A DNA stretch of 64,000 bases from an uncultured Opitutales bacterium (GCA_943789375.1 CALSTX010000010.1:1-64000); one strand, 5' to 3'; shown: positions 1 through 9,419, numbered from the stretch's first letter. Made by a program: numbers and translations. The notes: generated from the sequence alone by a model not told the origin.

Positions 1-35
1 CACGCAGTAAATTAAAAAATCACGGGTCATCTTTT

Positions 36-920
36 ATGAACGATCTTAAAAATAAAAAATCTGGACTTCTCTTTGGCTCTTACTGTGCAGACGCCCTATC
101 CCTTGGTGTGCACTGGATCTACGACTCCCAAGAATTGGTAAAAAAACACGGGCGAGTGACTGACTACAAGGCACCTGGCTCGAATTCTTACCACCCCCAT
201 AAGCAAGCGGGAGATCAGGGACATGTGGGAGACCAGTCCCTTTGCCTGTTACAATTTCTTGCAAGAGAAGAAAAGTGGGATCCTTCAACGTTTATGGAGG
301 ACTGGCTTAGTATGTGGCCTGACTACAACGATTATATAGATGGTGCAACCAAGACCACCTTGGCCAATGTTCAAAATCAAAAAGACAAGACTCAGGGAGG
401 CAGTGATTCGGTGGAAATTGCCGGACCTGCTAGGATTGCCCCGCTTATTGCATTTCTTTCCAACTCTTCTGAAAGTGAAGTTGTAAAAGCGGCGGTCGAG
501 CAAACCGTGCTTACTCATCGATCCAAGGAGGCCGAAGAATCTGCTATCTTTCTAGCTCAGGCAGGTTATCGTCTGATGCACGGAGCCAATTTGGTTAATA
601 CCCTCAACGAAACTGCACCCGAGTGGGCGCTGAAAAAAGCAAACAGTGTACTCTCAGAAAATAGTGTGGACGCAATCGGTAAACTTGGACCCGCCTGTGC
701 CATTTCATCCGCCCTCCCCTCCGTTCTTTATTTAGCCATAAAATACGGAGATGACACAGAGACAGCTTTTATTGAAAATGCCATGGCAGGAGGAGATAAT
801 TGTGCACGAGGATTAGCCCTCGGTATCCTCTTGGGTTCGGCCAATGGACATTCTTCCATTCCTGAATATTGGATCAAAAATTTAAAGGCCCAGATTAAAT
901 TGGACCAGTTTCTCGAATAA
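36..920 (+). CDS. ADP-ribosylglycohydrolase family protein (J1-crystallin-like subgroup)
   Basis: A 294-residue cytosolic protein of the ADP-ribosylglycohydrolase fold. The N-terminus has the family's GDALGLGVHW-like block as ADALSLGVHWIYD (about residues 19-31), followed by a GDQSLCLL segment (about 65-72) and a C-terminal GGDNCARGLALGILLG block (about 252-267). Canonical enzymes carry a TDDT motif and GGDTDT; the GDQ/GGDNCAR variants belong to the crystallin-J1-related branch, so removal of ADP-ribose from proteins is not assured. The frame is intact with ATG at 36. It is convergent with a broken ADPRibase-Mn-like phosphoesterase, so two ADP-ribose-type enzymes face each other. Family assignment is firm, substrate unknown. 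Confidence 0.85.
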   Translation: MNDLKNKKSGLLFGSYCADALSLGVHWIYDSQELVKKHGRVTDYKAPGSNSYHPHKQAGDQGHVGDQSLCLLQFLAREEKWDPSTFMEDWLSMWPDYNDYIDGATKTTLANVQNQKDKTQGGSDSVEIAGPARIAPLIAFLSNSSESEVVKAAVEQTVLTHRSKEAEESAIFLAQAGYRLMHGANLVNTLNETAPEWALKKANSVLSENSVDAIGKLGPACAISSALPSVLYLAIKYGDDTETAFIENAMAGGDNCARGLALGILLGSANGHSSIPEYWIKNLKAQIKLDQFLE

Positions 921-975
921 GTTAACAAAACAAGCCAGACTGAAAAGCAGACTCAGAACTAGAGTCGAAATATTT

Positions 976-1869
976 TCACTTATTATTTCTTAATTTTAAA
1001 AGTTTTTCTTTAGTCTCCCGACCATATCCAATGATTTCTAAACGATCCTGAAATACATTTGCTATGGAATAGGCTGATTCATTCGTATCCACCATGCCTT
1101 TGCAGGTAAGGTAGTGAATTCCGTTTTTGATCCCATATTTACCCTTATGGTTGTGTCCATTGATATATGCCTTCACGCAGGAAAATTCTTCCAGCAGCTA
1201 ATTACTTCCTTGGCATTCCAAAGGTTGTGCGGATCTGGCGGATAAACAGGAAAATGGAGAAAAAGGATAACCTTTTCCTTCGCAGATTCAGCTCTTTGTA
1301 AAACTCCCCGCAACCACTCATTTGTTCCGCCCTACTCCCTCCATTCCACTTGGGTGAACGGATTTTCTTTTCCGGTAGTATTTCTCCGATTCTTGATATC
1401 TCTGACTTCCTTTTGGGTAAGCGATAAAACTTAAGTCATTTCCGTCGAGGCATATGAAACGCCAGTTCTTAATTTTGAAATCGTAGTATTTAGAGGGCAT
1501 GCCCAACTTTTTAGGAACTTGCGATTTGTACTCATCAGCCACTTCAAAGTCATGGTTCCCGAGCACATGATACCCAGGAGCTTCGAGGGAGTTATAAATG
1601 GGAAGAAGATCGTCAAAACTGGAAAAATTCCGGTCGATAAAATCCCCCAGATGAATAACAAAGGATAAATCTTCCTTGTTAAAATGCTCCACGCACTGAT
1701 GCAGCTTTTCCTTGGAAGCAGAATATTTTCTCTGCCCTCGATCCGGGGCCACACAGTACTGACAATCTGCGATCACACCAAAGGAGAATTTGTATTTGGT
1801 ATTCTTTTTTTCTTCAGCAAGTACCGATGCACACAGCGCAAAAAAAATAAGGACTAAGAACCGAATCAT
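976..1869 (-). pseudogene. Secreted metallophosphoesterase, ADPRibase-Mn-like, frameshifted
   Basis: The N-terminal part (1869 to 1318) has a signal peptide (residues 1-18) and the calcineurin-like motifs FGVIADCQY, HLGDFIDR and VLGNHDF. The C-terminal part (1176 to 976) has the metal motif YINGHNHKGKYG. The middle (about 1350-1180) is recognisable only by changing frame: KWNGG, then TNEWLRGVLQ and LFLHFPVYPPDPHNLWNAKE, matching the order in Mn-dependent ADP-ribose/CDP-alcohol diphosphatases (FNGG, QLNWL, SHLPIYP, AGHTHDG). At least three frameshifts are needed. Its ATG overlaps the TGA of the upstream propeller gene (ATGA), so it was the last gene of an operon. It could be a true pseudogene or a good gene with assembly indels. 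Confidence 0.8.
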
Positions 1870-4800
1870 TCGACCTCGTGGATGGTATGATCTATGCGGC
1901 CTTTGAATGGGATTCCCTCCGCAGATTGTAATTCATAATCAATCTGCACCATGTGGGCGGGGTGGAGGTTGGGCACATGCAAGCGACCGTTTTTCCGTCT
2001 TCCAAAAGTTCGACCTTTTCCAGCTTCAAATCATTTACAGGAATTTCGGGAGATCCATAATTGGAGGTCCATTTTAAATTCCCACCCCAAATTTATACTT
2101 GGATAAATCATTGGCTTCACTCGGGACTGAGGGCCTCATAAAACCCAACCTCAATGCGGTCCTTCTTCACCTTCAATGAACGGGGAAGATGGACCGGTTG
2201 CCGGTGTAACGAATACGGTCAAGCCCACCACGTCCTTTGGCATTGGTCTGCCAGCCCTTAAGCCCGGATACATAGAGCTGCCCATCACCGGGATTGATCC
2301 GTGCCCGCATCGCACTGCTTGAAAGTTCGATCGGGATACGGGATACCCCACCCTGCATCTGCCCATTCTTTTCTTCCTTAAGCACCACATAGAGTTTGCT
2401 TTGCCCATAGGACATGTGGAGGAGTTGATCCTTTAAGGGACCCCACTTATCACTGGTCACCCAGACCTGCCCACCGCCGGAATTATCCACCCCGCGCTTT
2501 TTACTCATCCACACAAGAGGCTTGGGTGCTTCTTCAGGGAAGTGCTGAAAACCGGGACGCTTCATAAACGATCTTCGGTATTCCCCCCAATCTGTGTAAG
2601 GCACTTCATAGCCGGAGATGGGCTGAACTTTTTAAGTTACGATCTCCTCGGTAGGAATCGACCACGCCATTGAAACTTCCGGGCTTTCACCCAGTTCAGG
2701 GGAGCAGTAGGAATAAAGCTTCCTTCATTGTCCCCTGTGGTGACTTCTCCGTTTGGGCCCACTCCGATTCCATTGGGTGCCCGAAAACCGCTGGCAAAGA
2801 TGGATAGCTCGTCTCCGCTTGGAGAAACTTTCAGCACACAACCATGGTGCCTGCCCAATCGCTCAAACCCGGCTCCCCCTGCCCGTACCGGGCAACCCAT
2901 GCTGAAGTAAAAATTTCCCTGTGGGTCGGTTTGCAAATCGAAACAAAAGGCATGAAACCCTTCGGTGGAATCCCAGTCATTGTTAAAATTTTCCAGAAAA
3001 TCCGCCTCGCCATCGTTGTTAAGATCATGGAAGCGGGTGATCTGATTGTCTCCGACGGTGTAGATTTTCCCGTCGACGATCTTCAACCCGAGGGGCTCAT
3101 GCAGCCCGGTGGCAAACCGTTTCCATTGGAGGTTTTGCAAATCATCGTCGATGCCAGAAACGATCCAGACATCGCCATCCCAGGTGCAGACGGCAGCACT
3201 ATTGCCATCGTCAAAAAAATCGAAAGCCCCGATACGCATACGCGGTTCGTATTGGTTATTGAAAGGGATCCCAAGGGTATCGACCACATAGGCATCGGTT
3301 TGGTTATCGGAAAGTTGACCTTTTGTCCCAAGGGGATCTCCCCACTGGGCATCTCCACCCTGAGTCAGAACACCAAGATCTTCTGCCCCACCTGCTGCCG
3401 ATTGCACTGCTGGTTGATAGGCTGGATCGCCCGGCCAGAATGCGATCTTAGTACGATGCTTGCCGGCCGGAACCCGCAACAGAGCCAGACCGTTTTCGAA
3501 GGAAAGTTTGGACTCCACCGGACCGTCGGTGACCAAATAGTTAATTCGCTGCTTCGCCCATTTCACCGATAAAGTGGCTGCTGCTTTATGCGAGGAATCC
3601 CCCTCGGAAAGTACAACCATGCCAGGTTCAGGAAGATCAGTCTCGAGCGTACGGGTGAAGGCAGAGAAACCAATCTCTTCAATAACGCCTGGCATATCCA
3701 GCACCGTTCCCTTGCCCACGGAATAGGAAAAGATGGCTCGACCGTTGTGGACATAGTGCCCCTTGAAATGAGCCCACTCTTTGGGCAAGGCTCCAAGCCT
3801 CGGGAAAGCTTTGTATTTTTGAGGCCTTGGATCGGTAAGATCCCCAGACTTCGCCCAACCCGGACGCATGCCCGTGTGGAACAAGTTATGATCGTATTTG
3901 ATTAATGCGGTGCTCCCATGGGCTCCGCCAAAGGGCATGCCAGTAGCTTTAAAACTGGACTCGTTCAACCAACCAAAGGAGTAGCTGAGGGTGTCGCTAT
4001 CAAAGACCAACAACCGGTTCCTTTTCTGCCCCAGAGGGACGAGGTGGGCACGGGATACAATGTATCGAACCTCCGTCCTGTGCTGGCGGATCTTCTCCAA
4101 CAGGGCCTTTGCCCGGATGACCAAATTGTCGAGATCGGAGGTTTCGCCCTGGATCAATTCCACCTCAGAAATTTGCATAGGCGTACCCTCAGGTCCGACT
4201 AGGTCGGGAAATACCAGTTTATAAACTGAATAGGCTTCTGAATTATCAAAGGAAAAGCGCTTACGCTGCTGACGTGTACTGAACGAAGGAACTGCTCCTG
4301 CCGCAATAGGCACGAATTCACTTCCATCCTTCGACCCATGAAGGGCGAATGTTTTGGGATCACGCTCTGGAGCGTCATTGCCGGAAGTCAGGGCAATCCC
4401 GACCGCCACCGAGTTGCCCGCTTCCATAATCAGCCCACTGCCTTTGCCATCAAAATTGAGGTATTTGGTCTTGGGGTTATCATCGACGGCATTGGAGGGA
4501 GCCTCGTTGGCAGGGAATTTTGTGGAGGTTCCCTGAACCTTGCCTCCCGGTTCGGTCAAATCCACTCTGAGGTTAACCACAAAGTCTTCCAAGGATACAT
4601 TTTCAAATTCCTTGCCACCCAAACGCACGGCATCCGCTAAAATCTGAACCTCTTGCTTGCGTAATTCCTGGAGCTTCGGGAAAGCGTCATCGCGGGGAGG
4701 CCAATTAACTAAAGGAGAAATCTCGATGGCCGAAGAAACCAGTGGCCCAAAGCGTTCCGTGAAATAACCTACTTTTCCTGCAGCACCCTTCGCCTGACTT

Positions 4801-5141
4801 ACTTTGGCGGGTTTATAGGCAACGGCGTGCTCGATCACCTCCTCGGCAATCTGTTTGATCTGCTCGTCGGTAAGATCAAGGTGCCCACCTTTTGCTGGCA
4901 TCTTAACCAAGGACTGGGAATCGGGCGGACTGCCATGGGTGATGAATTTCACCACTGCATCCAATCCGCCTTGCTTGACCACTTTTGAACTGAGCAGACT
5001 GGGAAAGACCCCACCCACCCCATTGAGATCTGGACCATGGCAGGGTGCACACTTTTGAGTCACCAAAGGAGAAGGTGCTGTTTTGGCACCAAGCAGGGAA
5101 ACTACCGAAAGGAAGAGGAGGGTGGATTTGGGCGAATTCAT
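1866..5141 (-). pseudogene. Secreted cytochrome c / DUF6797-like / beta-propeller fusion, frameshifted
   Basis: The main frame (5141 to 2637, 834 aa) starts with a signal peptide and a c-type haem site CAPCH (about residues 31-35). A discoidin-like segment lies around residues 180-340, and a propeller of the PVC membrane-bound dehydrogenase/glucose-sorbosone type follows, ending in FRAPNGIGVGPNGEVTTGDN. Homology continues after a frameshift at about 2640 (YEVPYTDWGEYRRSF to GGLDRIRYTG, 2604-2190). After further shifts near 2185, 2110 and 1985 it ends in GRIDHTIHEVE with TGA at 1868-1866. Expected product is about 1090 aa. It is probably a periplasmic redox enzyme for sugars or related substrates. 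It sits 37 nt downstream of a sulfatase and overlaps the phosphoesterase, suggesting a polysaccharide-degradation operon. Function is inferred. Confidence 0.78.
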
Positions 5142-5178
5142 TAAGAAAAAGTTGTAAGAAATATGTAAAATAAAAAAC

Positions 5179-6576
5179 CTACCTTTTTAGCGGAGTATGT
5201 GCCTCGTCCATACACTTCTGTATTTTGGCCACAATTTCGGGATACTTATCTGCCAAGTTCTTTTGTTCGCCGGGATCCTTGCTTAAATCGTAAAGTTCGA
5301 TTTTCCCGGTGCGGTTATTCCATTTTCTCCAACCGCGGAGTACACCCTTCCACTTGCCCATACGAACCGCTTTGTCATGATCCTTGGTCTGAGGATGCTC
5401 AAAGTAGAGGTAGCCATGCTTTTTCTGCTTCTTGCCCAACAGTGCGGAAAGAAAGGATAAACCATCTGCCTGCTTTGGCACGGGTTGCCCGGTGATCTCT
5501 GCCATAGTGGGTATAACATCCCAAAAGGCACTGATGTGATCGCTCTCACTCCCCGGCTTGATCTTACCCGGCCAGCGGGCCAGAAAGGGAGAATTGATTC
5601 CGCCCTCATAGAGGTCGCGCTTGATGCCCCGCAGGGGCCCGTTGGAATCCCAGAAGTTCGGGTTGTGCCCTCCCTCCACTGTGGGTCCCGTTGTCGCTGG
5701 CGAATAAGGACCAGGGTATTGTCATCCACTCCCAGCTTCTTTCAAAATATTGAGCAGACGGCCCAACTTGGTTGTCGAAATTTTCCATCATCGCGGCATA
5801 GCCGGCGATCGGGTTTACCACATCCGGGCAGGGCTCTCCGGGACCCGCTCCGTATTTGCCTATCCGTTGGTCAAACTCGGGGTATACCTTACGCCATTTC
5901 TCATGCAGTTCCTTGGGGGCATGCATGGCCGCATGAGGGACCGCGGTGGGGATGTAACAAAAGAAACGGTTCTTTCTTTTTCACACTCTTGTTCGATAAA
6001 GGCAAAAGCGTCCTCCATGATCAGGTCATGGATATAAGTCCCTTTCTTCAGAGGGATTTCCTTCCCGTCCCGCACGATGCTGGTTGGATAATAAGTGTGG
6101 GCAATCATCTGGTTTTTCCACCCCGAAAAATGGTCAAAACCGTGCGTCATTGGGTTTTGAGCCCCAGCCTCATGGGTGTGCCCCAGCCCCCACTTCCCAA
6201 AGGCACCGGTGGTATATCCGGCATTTTTAAAAATTTCCGCCAGGGTGGTCATGGCTGGGTCCAGGGCAAGACCGGGCTCATGCCCATTTCCCCGGCAATG
6301 CACCCTGCCCGGGTGCTGCCCGGTCATCAGCACCGCCCGGGAGGGGGAGCACACGGTGTTCCCCGAGTAATGGGAAGAAAACTTCATGCCCTCCCTGGCC
6401 AGGCGATCAATACCGGGGGTCTTTAACTTTTTCTGCCCATAACACCCGAGGTCTCCCTTGCCGAGGTCATCCGCCAAAATGTAGACCACATTGGGCGACT
6501 GCTTAGCCTGGGAAAAAACAGCTAAGGCAACGGTGAAGATTAAAAAGGTGGGAAAAAATATCCTAAAAACTTTCAT
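5179..6576 (-). pseudogene. S1-family sulfatase (arylsulfatase), frameshifted
   Basis: The start ATG at 6576 gives a clean signal peptide (MKVFRIFFPTFLIFTVALA). The sulfatase N-terminal block NVVYILADDLGKGDLGCYG supplies metal-binding Asp residues. The formylglycine signature CSPSRAVLMTG follows, so this is a Cys-type sulfatase needing a separate maturase. The frame is lost near 5940 and resumes in 5926-5606 (EKWRKVYPEFDQRIGKYG). It shifts again near 5750 to reach ASDNG and the C-terminal frame 5679-5179 (GGHNPNFWDSNGP ... YDLSKDPGEQKNLADKYPE). Reconstructed length is about 465 aa, normal for the family. It would hydrolyse sulfate esters on polysaccharides in the periplasm. First gene of the minus-strand operon with the propeller and phosphoesterase genes. 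Confidence 0.85.
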
Positions 6577-6881
6577 AAATCGCAGACTGCCCAAAAGCTT
6601 ATTTTTCGGCAAACCCATATTTGATTTTCAGGGAGATTTAAAAGAAATCGATTCCATCAATTGATAGCATGCCTCAACCTAGAAAGATCAGGGGAGAACA
6701 GGACCATAATCGAGATGCCTGGGATGACAAACTTCCGGGTATTTGACCATGAAGGAAGGGAAGAAATTGTGTTTACCTTTTTGATTATTGCGATGAAGGA
6801 GCGGAGTGATTCGTGAGGGCCCGCGGTTCGCCACTGGCTTCCAGCCCTCGCGATCGCAAAACCTGCAAGGATGAAAGCTTC
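6577..6881. other. Intergenic region upstream of sulfatase and downstream of brnA
   Basis: About 300 bases without a gene that can be supported. It should contain the promoter of the sulfatase operon (read leftwards), but no convincing -35/-10 pair was picked out. A REP-like element sits at its right end (6825-6853). Short open stretches on the plus strand around 6669-6810 have no recognisable protein similarity. Confidence 0.4.
6825..6853. repeat. REP-like short repeat, copy 1
   Basis: The core GGCTTCCAGCCCTCGCGA can pair imperfectly (GGCT/AGCC around TTCC). It closely resembles the element at 7544-7576, with shared GGNTCGC, ACNGGCTTC, AGCCCT and GCGAT blocks. The two copies bracket the BrnTA pair. 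Two copies in one window suggest a dispersed genomic repeat of the REP type, but no associated transposase is visible. Confidence 0.45.
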
Positions 6882-7166
6882 TTACTTCTTTCGGTATTGA
6901 CCCTGAGATTCCTCCACAAGGTCGCCCTCCACATATTGATGAATAAGTCCAGAAATGAATGTCTGGTAGGGGATTCCCCTTTGAGCCGCTTTTCGTTGGA
7001 TACCTATCAAGTCATGGCTACTTAATCTGATATTGATACGCTTGTCCTTCTTAAAGGTTTTTTCCCCAGCTTGTTTTAGCATAGCCAGCAAACCCTCGGA
7101 AGGATCCTCTGTTTTTAAAAAGCCCCGATCATAAGCATCCGAGATTTTCTTTTCTTCTTTATCCAT
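6882..7166 (-). CDS. brnA: BrnA-type antitoxin (ribbon-helix-helix)
   Basis: A 94-residue protein. Its C-terminal half contains a ribbon-helix-helix-like segment, KDKRINIRLSSHDLIGIQRK followed by AAQRGIPYQTFISGLIHQY, as in the CopG/BrnA antitoxins. It would bind the BrnT toxin and repress the shared promoter. The gene overlaps brnT by 8 nt, toxin first and antitoxin second, the normal order for this module. The frame is intact although its neighbours are broken. Identification rests on fold motifs and gene order. Confidence 0.82.
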   Translation of the reverse strand: MDKEEKKISDAYDRGFLKTEDPSEGLLAMLKQAGEKTFKKDKRINIRLSSHDLIGIQRKAAQRGIPYQTFISGLIHQYVEGDLVEESQGQYRKK

Positions 7167-7443
7167 TTTTTTTCCTTTCCTGTAAATAGTCCTTGGTAGC
7201 CTTTCGATTAGGAAATGCGGTCTTAAGAAAGATTATTTCCTCATCCAATACAAAAGGAACGAGATATATATAATCATCAATTGGCACCAGGAATAGTTTT
7301 TGATTTTGATATTTTTTCTGATTTGAGTGTGCCGCTACTTTCCAAACTTTTCCCTCCGCTAATAGCAATGAGATTTCCTCGAAAGCAATATCTCTATTTC
7401 TCTTGAGCCATTCATTCTTTTCCGGATTCCAGTCAAATTGCAT
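7159..7443 (-). CDS. brnT: BrnT family ribonuclease toxin
   Basis: A 94-residue protein opening with MQFDWNPEKNEWLKRNRDI, the typical BrnT/DUF497 start (FDWDPxKNxxNxxKHGI-like), followed by ISFEEI-like sequence (IAFEEISLLLAEGKVW) and a C-terminal positively charged KTAFPNRKATKDYLQERKK. The family folds like RelE and cleaves RNA. The His usually found after the KxxK-x-H position appears as Arg/Asn-rich NRDI, so activity may be altered. It is transcribed before and overlaps brnA. A perfect palindrome 16 nt upstream of the start (7459-7473) is a likely BrnTA operator. Confidence 0.82.
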   Translation of the reverse strand: MQFDWNPEKNEWLKRNRDIAFEEISLLLAEGKVWKVAAHSNQKKYQNQKLFLVPIDDYIYLVPFVLDEEIIFLKTAFPNRKATKDYLQERKKNG

Positions 7444-7458
7444 TCAAACTCTAAATGT

Positions 7459-7473
7459 ATGCCTTTTAGGCAT
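7459..7473. promoter_or_regulatory. Palindrome upstream of brnT, probable BrnTA operator
   Basis: ATGCCT-TTT-AGGCAT is a perfect 6-bp inverted repeat with a 3-nt spacer, 16 nt upstream of the brnT start codon. Ribbon-helix-helix antitoxins of this type autorepress by binding such palindromes. The role is inferred from position and symmetry. Confidence 0.5.
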
Positions 7474-7543
7474 CCAGTCAAGAGGGTTTTAGGCTTCACA
7501 GGTGGAGTACAGAGAGGGTGCCGTGCGATTGTTGAAAACGAGT

Positions 7544-7576
7544 GGATCGCGACGGGCTTCGAGCCCTGGCGATGAC
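7544..7576. repeat. REP-like hairpin repeat, copy 2
   Basis: GGGCT-TCG-AGCCC forms a tight hairpin, extended by outer TCGC/GCGA pairing (7547-7572). It is the better-folded relative of the element at 6825-6853. The surrounding 7444-7674 stretch has no supported gene. On the minus strand the open stretch 7595-7715 reads protein-like (ending LWDELVEEMSRVKYFESLL) but has no start codon or recognised family. Confidence 0.5.
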
Positions 7577-7674
7577 AAGCATAAGATCAACCCATCACCC
7601 ATGGAGGAGACTTTCGAAGTACTTTACTCTACTCATCTCCTCCACTAGTTCATCCCACAGCTGGGTTTTGCGAA

Positions 7675-7725
7675 GCCAAATTATATTTTGACAACGCGGG
7701 ACCAAGACGCGTTTCCTATTTTGGC
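7675..7725 (-). other. Nested stem-loop just 3' of the DGR template repeat
   Basis: An outer stem (7675-7680 with 7720-7725, GCCAAA/TTTGGC) encloses an inner stem (7693-7698 with 7708-7713, AACGCG/CGCGTT). It begins 23 nt beyond the 3' end of the template repeat on the same strand. In the Bordetella phage DGR, RNA flanking the template is structured and needed for cDNA priming, so this could be part of the DGR RNA. It could also act as a weak terminator. Pairing is seen; function is inferred. Confidence 0.35.
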
Positions 7726-7748
7726 TTTATGAAAAATCCATTCCACTA

Positions 7749-7877
7749 AAACCAACACGGAAGCCGATATTGTTGTTGCGGTTGCTCGGGGTGTTGCTGT
7801 TGCGCTTAGCCGAACGCAGGTTCGCCCCGTCGTTGTTCCAGGAACCACCCCGTTTGACCCGATTCGAGCCCGATGCC
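7749..7877 (-). repeat. DGR template repeat (TR)
   Basis: A 129-bp segment read on the minus strand, 40 nt downstream of the reverse transcriptase stop. It matches the ends of all three FGE-like domains (9547-9674, 10771-10894, 11776-11898). It is rich in AAC and AAT codons and, read in frame, gives RGGSWNNDGANLRSAKRNSN followed by TPSNRNNNIGFRVGF. Nearly all differences to the variable copies are at template adenines, the hallmark of adenine-directed mutagenic retrohoming. The adenine-free GGCTTCCGTGTTGGTTT end is identical in all copies and would hold the initiation (IMH-like) site. The open frame across it is not a gene. Confidence 0.93.
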
Positions 7878-7917
7878 CTCGTCTTGCGCCCTAAATACAT
7901 GATCCTATACACATTTT

Positions 7918-8895
7918 TTAAATGCCTCCCTGTAAGTTGATCAGGTTGGACAGGCTGCCAAATCCCAACAGGCACTGGTGTCTCTGTTGAAGTTCTATTT
8001 CATCAATTATTCCTTCATTTGCCTGCCATTCCAATGAACGAATTTTTCGGAAAAACCGTACCCTTGCCCGCCGGTCCGGTTCCATCCGGAAAGAATGAAC
8101 CCTATGCCCTAAAAAGGGTACACCACCCCGCACTTTTTCCGGGTGGGCCCGTTTCTTTAATTGTAAACCAATTCCATCCAATTCTTTTTCCACCCCCTCC
8201 CGTGCTTTCATTACGTCCTCTCTTTCATGCCCCCACAATATAAAGTCGTCCATATAGCGGAGGTATCCGGGCACCCGTAAAACTTGCTTACAAGTCCGGT
8301 CAAGTTGGGAAAGGTAATGATTGGCAAAGAACTGGGAAGCTAGACTTCCGATCGGCAAGCCTCTTCCTCGCTCGCTTTCGTAACCGTTAATAATTTGAGC
8401 AAACAACTTAAGCAAATGAGCATCCTTGAACACCCGTCCAAGCATTTCAATTAATTGTGAATGTACGACCGAATCGAAATACCTCCTCACATCCAGTTTT
8501 AAATACCACTTATACCGGCGGGCAAAAACCTGGGCTCTTTTCAACGCTCCATGTGTACCCTTTCCCTTCCTGCAGGCAAAGCAGTCATCAACCAGTTTTT
8601 TTTCCATTATGGGTTCACAAAGATTGAATATTGCGTGCTGAGCGACCCGTTCGCGAAAGGCAGGGGCGTGTATCATCCGAGTCTTCGGGTCACGCACTTC
8701 AAAACTGTGGTATTTTCCAAATGGGAAACTTCCATCCGCCAACCCGTCACCCAAAAATCTTAAATTCTCATCCAGGTTTGCACGATACACATCGGCTTCA
8801 TGTTTATCGCTTAACCCTCGCTCCGCCCGGCAAAATGCCAGGAGCAAATTCTCCCACTCCACAATTTCGGGCATCAGGTAACCCACTCGCTTCAT
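7918..8895 (-). CDS. DGR reverse transcriptase
   Basis: A 325-residue RNA-directed DNA polymerase. Catalytic Asp residues are at about 135 (YLKLDVRRYFD) and in the YMDD box at 214-217 (LRYMDDFILW). The motif-4 block GLPIGSLASQ (179-188) has the GxxxSQ signature that separates DGR enzymes from group II intron and retron enzymes. The C-terminal LQLKKRAHPEKVRGGVPFLGHRV matches the thumb-side region of this group, and no maturase or endonuclease domain is present. It would copy the template-repeat RNA with errors at adenines and supply cDNA to the three variable repeats. The frame is intact. It follows the HRDC accessory gene by 31 nt, and the template repeat lies just downstream. Confidence 0.95.
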   Translation of the reverse strand: MKRVGYLMPEIVEWENLLLAFCRAERGLSDKHEADVYRANLDENLRFLGDGLADGSFPFGKYHSFEVRDPKTRMIHAPAFRERVAQHAIFNLCEPIMEKKLVDDCFACRKGKGTHGALKRAQVFARRYKWYLKLDVRRYFDSVVHSQLIEMLGRVFKDAHLLKLFAQIINGYESERGRGLPIGSLASQFFANHYLSQLDRTCKQVLRVPGYLRYMDDFILWGHEREDVMKAREGVEKELDGIGLQLKKRAHPEKVRGGVPFLGHRVHSFRMEPDRRARVRFFRKIRSLEWQANEGIIDEIELQQRHQCLLGFGSLSNLINLQGGI

Positions 8896-8926
8896 CCGAC
8901 TTCAATCCACCATGCTCAGCCTGTTT

Positions 8927-9419
8927 TCAATGCTTGGCATTCTCTGCTCTTATCTTTGCTTCGTCCTTGAGGGCTTTCAAAAAATGCCCCCCATATTTTT
9001 CTACCCTGTTTTCCCCTACCCCTTCAATTTTAGAAAGTGCATTAGCAGAAACCGGAAGAATTTTGGCGATCTCAGCCAACTGTTCATTGGTAAAAATTGC
9101 GTATGCCGGCACCTGTTCGGTTTTCGCCAATTCTTTACGGATATCCCGCAAGCGGGCAAAAGTGACAAAATACTTCCGGTGATAAAACTTCCTTGTAATC
9201 CACTACCGCCTTGGCTCGTTTCTGCGGATCCCTGGAAAGTGATCCCTCACGCCAGCGAACGCTAAAACACCACTGGGCTCCACCCTCTGCCTTCAAGAAC
9301 TCCTGCCTGACATCCACCACTGCCTTATTTGTAAGAAAAGTATTCAGCTCATCTTCCAGGAACTGATCTCCGCAAGCGGGTATTTGAAAAAAACTATAGT
9401 TAAAAGATACTTTAGCCAC
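8927..9419 (-). pseudogene. DGR accessory protein with HRDC domain, one frameshift
   Basis: Two overlapping frames join into one about 164-residue protein. The N-terminal part (9419 to about 9150) includes FLEDELNTFLTNKAVVDVRQ and GAQWCFSVRWREG. The C-terminal HRDC domain runs from LRDIRKELAKTEQVPAYAIF through NEQLAEIAKILP to LSKIEGVGENRVEKYG. The break is one extra T in a TTTT run near 9155: removing it gives CHFARLRDIRKELAK. HRDC domains bind nucleic acid in RecQ and RNase D and have been reported as an alternative to Avd in some DGRs. It lies between target and reverse transcriptase on the same strand, so it is a probable DGR accessory factor. It may be intact in reality if the extra T is a consensus error. 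Confidence 0.82.

Noticed and set aside
950..966. Short GACTC/GAGTC inverted repeat between the first two genes
   Set aside because: Only 5 bp of stem and no T-tract, so not reported as a terminator.
2844..3572. Long plus-strand open frame (242 aa) and other plus-strand frames between 2.7 and 4.6 kb
   Set aside because: Antisense to the cytochrome c/propeller gene; no signal peptide, motif or family, and the opposite strand carries clear homology.
5485..6426. Plus-strand open frame of 313 aa
   Set aside because: Antisense to the sulfatase, with low-complexity proline/arginine translation typical of shadow frames in GC-rich genes.
7727..7975. 82-aa minus-strand frame containing the template repeat
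   Set aside because: Its only family similarity is the variable-repeat match; it overlaps the reverse transcriptase end and is the open frame of the DGR template, not a protein gene.
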